From positions 1-23,949 of the IMG/VR virus record IMGVR_UViG_3300020183_000460: 23,949 nucleotides of DNA. One strand, written 5' to 3'. A program made the position numbers and the translations under genes. This stretch comes from a virus. The notes under the pieces were generated by a model that did no database searches, was not told the origin of the DNA, and worked only from the letters and a program-made list of their open reading frames with translations. Below, one piece after another: positions 17,186-23,196 of the stretch (positions are counted from its first letter, which is position 1; the number at the start of each line of letters is the position of its first letter).

Positions 17186-18103
17186 ATGTATACTGCATTT
17201 AATCAAATAGCCTATCCGTTAGTCGACTTCAGCTCTGGCTCTACTGAGCAAGTTCAGGCTCTGCGTTCTGTTTTAGTAGACTTTAAGATATATGTAGCAG
17301 GAGACAGTTTTTCTGCTGTGCCTAAAGTCACATTGGTGTCGCTACATAAAGCAACAACGCAACCGTTAAAGCTATTCCTAGAACTTAAGGTAGATAGCAT
17401 CTTGCTAGGCTCTACGATTCTTACTGTGGCTAACGACTCTTATGCTACACAAGAGTTCGTACGGTATTACTTTGACTCAGAGGACTGGCCTGTAGTATCG
17501 GGATACAAAGTCGAAGGGTATATTTGTTTAAGCAACGCTCAGACTCTTTTTCAAACTTTTGCAGCAGAGCAACCTGTTGCTATAAATGTTGCCTTTGAGC
17601 CAAGCACAGTAGTGGTTTTAAGTAACCATAGAGTGCATCAAATTACCTGTAGGTCTGCCAAGCCGCTCTTACAGCAAACGCCTAGCTCCAGATACGGCGA
17701 AGAATCTTTTCCCGTTATGGGGGACGTTAAGTTAGTAGCAGGAAATAACTGCACTATATCTGTACTTCCCGCTACAAAGACAATCATTGTTGGGGCACAG
17801 CAAGGAGCTAACGACTCTGGCGATGAGCTGTGCGGAGTCTGGGCTGGGAAAGTAATTGAAAAAGACATTCTCTGTGATGAGGCAATTTACAGCATTTCTG
17901 GCGTAGACCCTGATAGCAATGGAAACGTTGACATTAAAGCCGAAACCCCGCTAGCTGTAAGTTCTTTTACAGAGACAGAGCTGGAACAAGTAGCTCCTGC
18001 GTTTATACCTGTTGTAAGTCAGTTTCCAGATATAATACGCTTTATCTACGTAGGTCTACCTCAGTCGGCCGGTAATGCTAGCGTGTTTAATTGTGACACT
18101 TAA
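17186..18103 (+). CDS. appendage protein of the tandem family, member 5, 305 aa
   Basis: It begins one base after the preceding stop. The signature is eroded but recognisable: FNQIAYPLVDF at residues 5-15, then SVLVDFKIYVAGD (28-40), which align with the NYP and VDMKL regions of the other members. The beta/turn motif is at ~179-203 (GDVKLVAGNNCTISVLPATK). A second fibre motif is at 236-250 (SISGVDPDSNGNVDI), which fits the common 'vnGv.Pd..GNv.i' fibre pattern. Cysteines are spread through the second half. Likely a further short appendage or adhesion protein of the same assembly. Confidence 0.48.
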   Translation: MYTAFNQIAYPLVDFSSGSTEQVQALRSVLVDFKIYVAGDSFSAVPKVTLVSLHKATTQPLKLFLELKVDSILLGSTILTVANDSYATQEFVRYYFDSEDWPVVSGYKVEGYICLSNAQTLFQTFAAEQPVAINVAFEPSTVVVLSNHRVHQITCRSAKPLLQQTPSSRYGEESFPVMGDVKLVAGNNCTISVLPATKTIIVGAQQGANDSGDELCGVWAGKVIEKDILCDEAIYSISGVDPDSNGNVDIKAETPLAVSSFTETELEQVAPAFIPVVSQFPDIIRFIYVGLPQSAGNASVFNCDT

Positions 18104-18111
18104 GGAGCGCC

Positions 18112-19281
18112 ATGAGTCTAGATCGATGTATTCCTATCCCGCCCGTAACTGGTCCAGGTTGCATTCCACCTACGGGGACCGCAAACTGCAATACTACGCA
18201 GATACCTACAGGTATATGTCCGCCGCCTATTGATCCAGGTCCTGAAGATCCTAAATGCGTTAATGATAACGCACGACGGCCGTGGCCAACACCGCCCCCT
18301 GCTGAAATTGGGTGTAACCCTGTAAGCCTGCAAATAACAAACGAGCCTACTGAAGAGGACGATCCGGACCAAACAATTAGACTTGAAGGCTCGGTTACCT
18401 ATATCTCTGGAGATGCGTGTTTACCTCAAGTAAATCTTAATCTTGTGGTGCCCCCTAGCATTGCTTCTGGTGGGGGCTCTCCGAGTTTAAGCGGATTTGG
18501 ATATACACAATACGGCGGTTGTGTTCGAGTAGGCCCTGTTCAAGACGCAAAGTACGCTACTCCCCAAGACTTTTTTAGCAACGAGCCAGGCGCTGCCGCT
18601 TTTGTAACTAAGACTATACCGCAGATGAACCAGCTTGGAAATTGCGACGAGTTGTGCCAAGCTCGATCTAAGTTTGGCTCTCAAGTTGCAAAATTTAATT
18701 TAATAGGTCCAATACTTGCAGAGATAACGGGATTTTATCCCGCGAAATTCTCTGGCGTCGATGGCGACATTTTTGCCACCGGATGGCAATATAGCTGGAC
18801 AAGATCTGTATGTGTCATCGCCTCAAATATGTGCCAGCCTTTATGTAATATATCGTCTTGGTCTGATTACGACGTAGGCATTGAATACAGCGAGGCTTGG
18901 AATATCAAAGAAAACGTATACGGTTATACCTTTGGCGGCTTTCCTGGATTCCTAACTCCAGGCATAAATCTTCAAAATCAAGTACGAGCGGGATTTAAAC
19001 CTGTACCTATCATGCTTGGTACTCAAGTACTTATTTATGGATTTGTGCCCTGGGGTGTAACCCCTCCGACAACAAACCCTAACACCGGGGAAACTGTACC
19101 TGGAAGCCCCGAAGCCTGCGAATGCCCTATAGTCTGGTTCTTTAGTGAGCAAGTCGCATTTGATGGAGAGTGCAAAGAAGAAGATACCGGTACTGCCGGA
19201 CTAACCTCTATGCTGCCGCAGAGAAACATAACTTCAGCAGGAATGTTCTTCGGATCGCCGGAAAATGCCAATCGAGTTTAA
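18112..19281 (+). CDS. Pro/Cys-rich structural protein, 389 aa
   Basis: I do not recognise this protein. The first ~70 residues are Pro- and Cys-rich and probably unstructured (for example RCIPIPPVTGPGCIPPTGTA). The rest is beta-rich with Trp and Tyr, such as FATGWQYSWTRSVCVIASNM. There are 16 cysteines in 389 residues, several paired as CxxxC or CxC. A ribosome site (AAGGAG) lies just before the ATG. It follows the appendage family and precedes a fibre-domain protein, so a distal fibre or virion-surface protein is the best guess. The last 17 bases overlap the next gene in another frame. Confidence 0.4.
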   Translation: MSLDRCIPIPPVTGPGCIPPTGTANCNTTQIPTGICPPPIDPGPEDPKCVNDNARRPWPTPPPAEIGCNPVSLQITNEPTEEDDPDQTIRLEGSVTYISGDACLPQVNLNLVVPPSIASGGGSPSLSGFGYTQYGGCVRVGPVQDAKYATPQDFFSNEPGAAAFVTKTIPQMNQLGNCDELCQARSKFGSQVAKFNLIGPILAEITGFYPAKFSGVDGDIFATGWQYSWTRSVCVIASNMCQPLCNISSWSDYDVGIEYSEAWNIKENVYGYTFGGFPGFLTPGINLQNQVRAGFKPVPIMLGTQVLIYGFVPWGVTPPTTNPNTGETVPGSPEACECPIVWFFSEQVAFDGECKEEDTGTAGLTSMLPQRNITSAGMFFGSPENANRV

Positions 19282-19543
19282 CACAGTAATCCACAGGTAC
19301 TCTATTCAGTCTGGCGTAACACCTACGGCAGCTGAGTTATACCCTGGCGAACTGGCTTTAAACTTAGCTGATAACAAACTATTTACTTTAAATTTTGCAG
19401 GCACCGTAATTGATTTGACGGCAATTAACTCTCAGTTTACTCTAACCGGATCCCTTAATGGAGACTTATTAGTATATAACTCCACAACAGGCAGATACGA
19501 AGCCACTAGGGCAAAAGATGTATTAGACGGAGGATCGTACTAA
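19265..19543 (+). CDS. stand-alone fibre N-terminal-type domain, 92 aa
   Basis: Residues ~10-51 (HRYSIQSGVTPTAAELYPGE, then LALNLADNKLFTLNFAGTV) match a very common phage fibre attachment module in which 'PTa..L..GELAlN.aDgklyt....G.vv.l' forms a small beta domain. It is normally followed by a long fibre shaft, but here the protein ends after 92 residues. The gene lies wholly inside or next to neighbouring genes, overlapping the upstream one by 17 bases and the downstream one by one base (TAATG). Possible roles are an adaptor that plugs a fibre socket, or a remnant of a longer fibre. The domain match is fairly secure. Confidence 0.6.
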   Translation: MPIEFNTVIHRYSIQSGVTPTAAELYPGELALNLADNKLFTLNFAGTVIDLTAINSQFTLTGSLNGDLLVYNSTTGRYEATRAKDVLDGGSY

Positions 19544-19944
19544 TGAGCAATTTAACTACAAACTTTATAACTTCCGTAGTGCGAGAGTCTAATCAAGATC
19601 CGTACTATCGAGTACAAATAACCACAGGTATTATGGGCACCTCCTCGGTGGCAGATGGAAATCTGCTGCTCATCAAAAGAAAGAAAACTCTAGATGGAGA
19701 GGTAGATGTGTTCTACGGAATAGCTAAAGCCGTAGACTTTGCCACATTTAGAAAAGCATCGCCTAATGTTGGGCAAGACTTTTACAGAGCGCACACTTGG
19801 AATCTTGTTTTCTACAACCAGGAGACTCTTAACTCGGCTTTAGAGCTTATGAAGAGTCAGATTGATATTTTGGCTGAAGGCTTATCTATCCTTACTAAAT
19901 ACACTAATCAACGTTCAGAAAGCCACATCTCCCCATCCTTTTAA
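19543..19944 (+). CDS. unidentified protein, 133 aa
   Basis: I do not recognise this protein. The ATG overlaps the upstream stop (TAATG). It appears as a beta-rich first half (YYRVQITTGIMGTSSV) and a helical second half (TLNSALELMKSQIDILAEGL). No motif, membrane segment or cysteine is present, which sets it apart from the Cys-rich neighbours. By position it may be an assembly factor or a minor virion protein. Confidence 0.4.
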   Translation: MSNLTTNFITSVVRESNQDPYYRVQITTGIMGTSSVADGNLLLIKRKKTLDGEVDVFYGIAKAVDFATFRKASPNVGQDFYRAHTWNLVFYNQETLNSALELMKSQIDILAEGLSILTKYTNQRSESHISPSF

Positions 19945-19952
19945 GGTTTACT

Positions 19953-20237
19953 ATGAAAAAGTTTGCAATGACGTATGCCACGGTTCACGGCCTACTCAAC
20001 AACGCAGAGGTGCGAGCAATCAGCCCTGCCATTAAAGCCGCCTACGACTCCATAGAGGCAAGCACTGCAGGCCAGGGGTGTTCTGCCTGCGCTAAGAAGA
20101 AGAAGGCTAACGAAGCTATTACTCAGCTAATCTCGCAACTCCAAGGTGCATCAGACTTAGAGTTAGATAGAATTAAAAAAGCATTAGGGGTAGAGACATT
20201 GGTGTTCTCGCACGGCCTTAGTTTTACAGAGAGATAA
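19953..20237 (+). CDS. small CxxC-containing helical protein, 94 aa
   Basis: I do not recognise this protein. Helices flank a short metal-binding-like segment, GQGCSACAKKKKANEA (residues ~41-56), with one CxxC followed by four lysines. Only two cysteines exist, so a complete four-Cys zinc site would need a partner or dimer. A TAATG junction couples it to the extremely Cys-rich protein that follows, suggesting the two may work together. That is inference. Confidence 0.4.
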   Translation: MKKFAMTYATVHGLLNNAEVRAISPAIKAAYDSIEASTAGQGCSACAKKKKANEAITQLISQLQGASDLELDRIKKALGVETLVFSHGLSFTER

Positions 20238-21283
20238 TGGGCAGCTATAACCCGGCAATTCCGTGCTGCTGTAATGAAGAAGACTCGGCAAGTCTCAAAC
20301 TATGCTGCTTGAGTGTTACTCTGCAAAGAGAATGCCGAACAGCAATTATAGATGAGGGGGAATGTACGTCATTGCCGGGACCTCCCCAAATCATAGAGTA
20401 CACTAAAAATTATAGAGCTGGAGCCGTGTCCGAGGAAGAGTGTACCTGTGCGCTATGGCAACCTGGAGCGTTTGAAACCATAAATCAAGACGGCACTGAA
20501 TTTGGTATTGAAGATCGGCTTATTAGCTGCGAGGCCACATTTTACCCAGAGATACCGTGTTCATCAGGTGGCTTTGGCGGCAATCAATGTGTCCTTACAC
20601 CGGAAGACGAAGACGCTCAAAAAGCGTGTAGCGGCGGAGACACCATATGCACTAATTGGGTGTGTGCACCCTGTGGGCCTGTAAGGGATGGCTGTACATT
20701 AAACGGCCCCTGCACCGGCATTCCGTATTGTGAGCCTAAACCTTGCTGCGAGCCGCCTCCAGTGCGATTGTGTTGTTGTAGGGTTATAGAAGATGGGTGT
20801 ATTACTAGTGTATCCTGCACAGTCTGCGAAGAAGAAACTAGCGAAGGTAGCGGTGATACTTGGAACATATGCTCGTTTATTGGTAACTGCGAACAGTGCG
20901 ATTTAGATCAAAATGTTCTTATAGTTAGTCCTTGCGATAGGAGTTGCGCGCCGCCGCACTTGGACACCGATCCGGCCGTAACTTGCTGCAGAGACTGCGT
21001 AACCTACTATCAGGACCCGTCGACCGGCGAGATACTCGAAGCCTGCGCCATTGCTAAATGCATAACTCCTCCTCCGTGCAACCCCGTCCCCAACCTCCCG
21101 CTGTGCTCTTGCGATCCTCCGCGCGTTGAACCTAGCGACTGTCTTCAAATTACACCTAGATATGGAACTATTTATAATTCTGCTGAAAATAATCTTATGT
21201 CCGGGATGATATATGATCCCAAGACAAATACGTACAAGCAGAATCGTCTATTCTTATTTGGCTACGGCTACGATAAACTATGA
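20237..21283 (+). CDS. extremely cysteine-rich protein, 348 aa (41 Cys)
   Basis: I count 41 cysteines in 348 residues (about 12%), spread over residues 10-305 and grouped as CC, CCC and CxC (AIPCCCNEED, LKLCCLSV, VRLCCCRV, TVTCCRDCVT read approximately). Pro and Glu/Asp are also common. The last ~45 residues lack cysteine and end in an aromatic segment FLFGYGYDKL. No signal peptide or membrane segment is seen. Such density implies metal binding or extensive disulfides that could form only after lysis. The gene is coupled by TAATG upstream and ATGA downstream to a glycosyltransferase. It may be a rigid virion-surface or fibre-tip protein. Function unknown; the reading frame is secure. Confidence 0.5.
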   Translation: MGSYNPAIPCCCNEEDSASLKLCCLSVTLQRECRTAIIDEGECTSLPGPPQIIEYTKNYRAGAVSEEECTCALWQPGAFETINQDGTEFGIEDRLISCEATFYPEIPCSSGGFGGNQCVLTPEDEDAQKACSGGDTICTNWVCAPCGPVRDGCTLNGPCTGIPYCEPKPCCEPPPVRLCCCRVIEDGCITSVSCTVCEEETSEGSGDTWNICSFIGNCEQCDLDQNVLIVSPCDRSCAPPHLDTDPAVTCCRDCVTYYQDPSTGEILEACAIAKCITPPPCNPVPNLPLCSCDPPRVEPSDCLQITPRYGTIYNSAENNLMSGMIYDPKTNTYKQNRLFLFGYGYDKL

Positions 21284-22194
21284 AAGCAATCCACTCTTTT
21301 AGATCAGACAAGCTTGGCCCATATCTTGAGATGGTCGGAGGTCCAGAGCTGATAAAGCCGGCCATTTATATTATGGCATTATCTGCTGCAACAATACGCA
21401 AACAGCACAAAGACTTTTTGTTTATTACCGATAGGCTGGGCAAAGAGTTAGCAGAAGCCTGCAAGCTGCCGTATACAGAAGTTCAATGCGTTGGAGAGTC
21501 ATTTGATTCTCATCCGTCTTTTTGGGTGCATAGCAAGGTGCACGCCTACTCAACCATACACGAACCGTTTATCCACTACGACACAGACTTCTTTCTTTGG
21601 GACGCCTTACCGGCAAATTTTTTAGCTAACGACGTAGTGGCTTTTCACTCGGAAACTTTTGCCTGGGATAAGTACGAAGAGTACAATAAAAATTTACTTA
21701 ACGCGGGATTTACCTTACCGCCATTTATGCAAACTTATTGGACTAGCCGAATGCCTATAAATATGGCGCTGTTTGGCGGCAATAACTGGAAAGCAATAAA
21801 CGAATACGGCAATACCCTGCAGCAGTTTATTGAAGACAATCACGGATTTAACTACGCTACGGACGATCAAAGAGTTACTTTAGGGAAAAGCATTGCTTTG
21901 ATTGAGCAGCTTTGGGTTTCATACATTATTCAAGATAAGTTGAAAGTGCCGATTGCTCAACTGCTTACAGAACGTAATGTCTTAGAGGGATCTGGAGATG
22001 CGAAGGTTACGCACTTACACGGCTTTAAGCAGGAAGCAATGAAATCTGGTAGGACTCAAGAACTCTTGTTTAAACTAGAAGCTAAGTTGCGGGAAGTTAA
22101 CCCTGAGATATATTCTGCGGTCCGTAAGTTCGTAACTTCCGGCGTAGATATTGATGCTATGGTTTTGGAGGCAGCAAATGGTCAGAATTCCTAA
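21280..22194 (+). CDS. GT-A-type glycosyltransferase, 304 aa
   Basis: The protein has the layout of nucleotide-sugar glycosyltransferases. EPFIHYDTDFFLWDALP at residues 95-111 carries the DxD (DTD, 101-103) that binds metal and UDP-sugar. INMALFGGNN at 160-169 resembles the acceptor/loop segment 'N.glfGGn'. IEQLW at 208-212 and THLHGFK at 244-250 fit the late catalytic Glu and the metal-binding His ('H..G.K'). There is no signal peptide or membrane segment, so it acts in the cytoplasm. The family looks GT8- or GT32-like in logic, but I cannot assign the number. An ATGA junction joins it to the Cys-rich virion-type protein, suggesting it glycosylates a virion protein. Modification of host polysaccharide is an alternative. 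Confidence 0.68.
   Translation: MKAIHSFRSDKLGPYLEMVGGPELIKPAIYIMALSAATIRKQHKDFLFITDRLGKELAEACKLPYTEVQCVGESFDSHPSFWVHSKVHAYSTIHEPFIHYDTDFFLWDALPANFLANDVVAFHSETFAWDKYEEYNKNLLNAGFTLPPFMQTYWTSRMPINMALFGGNNWKAINEYGNTLQQFIEDNHGFNYATDDQRVTLGKSIALIEQLWVSYIIQDKLKVPIAQLLTERNVLEGSGDAKVTHLHGFKQEAMKSGRTQELLFKLEAKLREVNPEIYSAVRKFVTSGVDIDAMVLEAANGQNS
22167..22171 (+). promoter_or_regulatory. Shine-Dalgarno site fixing the start at 22178
   Basis: GGAGG lies six bases before the ATG at 22178, within the end of the glycosyltransferase gene. It favours this ATG over the in-frame TTG at 22151. Confidence 0.65.
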
Positions 22195-22444
22195 AGATAA
22201 AAAACATGAACTTACGCAAGAGGGTCTCCGTGTCTTTGTGGAAGGTCCGGCGCAAATGGCGCTCACTTCACCTGAAGCTCAAAGGCTTGTTTATAATTAT
22301 GTAAAAGAGGCAGGCCTTGCAGGCTACGGTATGAATAAGTTTGTACCGGCAGATAGCAACACTAGCCCAGGAGATCCCTATCCATATAAGGGTTACTGGT
22401 TGATGCTTTCCAATCAATGGAATCAAAAGTCTGTTAATCTATGA
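22178..22444 (+). CDS. unidentified small protein, 88 aa
   Basis: I do not recognise this protein. The ATG at 22178 is chosen because of the ribosome site GGAGG. The gene overlaps the glycosyltransferase by 17 bases and the next gene by four bases (ATGA). A helical centre (SPEAQRLVYNYVKEAGLAGY) is followed by a Pro/Gly/Tyr-rich C-terminus. No known motif is visible. Confidence 0.4.
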   Translation: MVRIPKDKKHELTQEGLRVFVEGPAQMALTSPEAQRLVYNYVKEAGLAGYGMNKFVPADSNTSPGDPYPYKGYWLMLSNQWNQKSVNL

Positions 22445-22731
22445 GCACGTTATCAAAATCCGAAGAAAAGTTATTTATTAAAAAGCAAGACTGGGAGCCA
22501 AAGCTGCTACCTATCTGCGAAGCTTTAAAACTATCTGGATTTGATGTTGCTACAATTGCGGACATTATGACTCAATTACAATTAGAAATAGAAATACCTA
22601 AGAAGTTTTCTATTGTCAACAATCGGTATTTGGTGCATCGCCACGGCTTAGTATATGATTTACTAAAGGCTCAAGCGCTACCCGAAGAACCTAACGAACC
22701 TAAGAGAATGGCAGTAATCTTTTGGCTGTGA
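22441..22731 (+). CDS. unidentified small protein, 96 aa
   Basis: I do not recognise this protein. It starts with an ATGA overlap. It is mainly helical and charged, with the pattern KLLPICEALKLSGFDVATIA at residues ~21-40, which could form a short helix-turn-helix-like bend. No other DNA-binding feature is present. It ends seven bases before the HExxH gene. Confidence 0.4.
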   Translation: MSTLSKSEEKLFIKKQDWEPKLLPICEALKLSGFDVATIADIMTQLQLEIEIPKKFSIVNNRYLVHRHGLVYDLLKAQALPEEPNEPKRMAVIFWL

Positions 22732-22737
22732 GGCACC

Positions 22738-23037
22738 ATGCATATAAAACTGCGCAACAATACGTGGAAGCTGGTTAAGACTGACCTAGGCTCAAGCGTA
22801 AGGGGCGAGATAGATCCTCCCTCGTATATCAACAAAAGCATTAAGTTGTCTTCCCGGTTGCGCAAACAGGGCGAGATACTAGAGGTCTTTTTACACGAGT
22901 GTCTACATGGATGCTTTTGGGATCTAGACGAAGAGGTTATTGATAAAGCCGCCTACGATATTTCCAAAGCCTTGTATAAACTTGGTGCCAGGATAGAGAT
23001 AGATAAACTCAAAACAAAAAGATCTAAGCCTAAATAA
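22738..23037 (+). CDS. mini zinc-metallopeptidase-like protein with HExxH, 99 aa
   Basis: Residues 49-69 contain EVFLHECLHGCFWDLDEEVI. HECLH (53-57) is an HExxH zinc-binding motif, in which two His residues bind zinc and Glu acts as base. A third ligand could be E65, E66 or D69, the usual separation for IrrE/SprT-like peptidases. A beta-rich N-terminal part of ~45 residues precedes the motif. A charged, Lys-rich tail follows. At 99 residues it is close to the minimum for this fold, so it may lack part of a normal catalytic domain. Possible roles are head-protein maturation or cleavage of a host repressor. Context does not choose between them. Confidence 0.6.
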   Translation: MHIKLRNNTWKLVKTDLGSSVRGEIDPPSYINKSIKLSSRLRKQGEILEVFLHECLHGCFWDLDEEVIDKAAYDISKALYKLGARIEIDKLKTKRSKPK

Positions 23038-23041
23038 GCCA

Positions 23042-23069
23042 AGGACATACGATGGATATTTGATATACT
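23042..23069 (+). promoter_or_regulatory. sigma-70-like promoter, candidate small-RNA promoter
   Basis: AGGACA at 23042-23047 (4 of 6 matches to TTGACA) and TATACT at 23064-23069 (5 of 6 matches to TATAAT) are separated by 16 bases. The site lies directly after the last rightward gene. The predicted start near 23076 coincides with the first base of the outer stem of the candidate small RNA. Chance occurrence is possible. Confidence 0.35.
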
Positions 23070-23075
23070 GACTAC

Positions 23076-23175
23076 TGTAGGCCGCGTCAGAGAACAGTAT
23101 TGGGGAGGCGTTCTTCCCGCTCAGGACAAGTCTACAAATAGCAAAACCCAGGGTTTCGGCCCTGGGTTTTGTTTT
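23076..23175 (+). ncRNA. candidate ~100-nt structured small RNA ending in an intrinsic terminator
   Basis: The 159-base gap between convergent genes is otherwise non-coding. TGTAGGC (23076-23082) can pair with GTCTACA (23130-23136), a 7-bp outer stem with one G-U pair. Inside it, GGGAGG (23103-23108) pairs with CTTCCC (23113-23118) around a CGTT loop. GTC (23086-23088) can pair with GAC (23125-23127). An alternative 5-bp stem, ACTGT (23074-23078) with ACAGT (23094-23098), would compete with the outer stem. A strong terminator follows. It is not a tRNA: no T-loop and too short. It could also simply be the 3' untranslated end of the operon. Confidence 0.35.
23142..23175 (+). terminator. Rho-independent terminator, probably bidirectional
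   Basis: CAAAACCCAGGG (23142-23153) and CCCTGGGTTTTG (23160-23171) form a perfect 12-bp stem around the loop TTTCGG, followed by TTTT. The same stem contains an A-run on its left arm, so the opposite strand also ends in a T-run, which suits two convergent transcripts. It closes the rightward operon (or the candidate small RNA) and probably also the leftward gene. Confidence 0.9.
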
Positions 23176-23196
23176 AGCACTATTCAGTTGTGCGTA

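Noticed and set aside
19265-19543. Diversity-generating retroelement target, because the domain resembles fibre tropism proteins
   Set aside because: No reverse transcriptase gene, template repeat or variable C-terminal lectin domain is present in the window.
23076-23137. A tRNA, because the outer stem has seven base pairs
   Set aside because: The region is about 61 bases, with no T-loop TTC sequence, no anticodon arm and no D-arm consensus.
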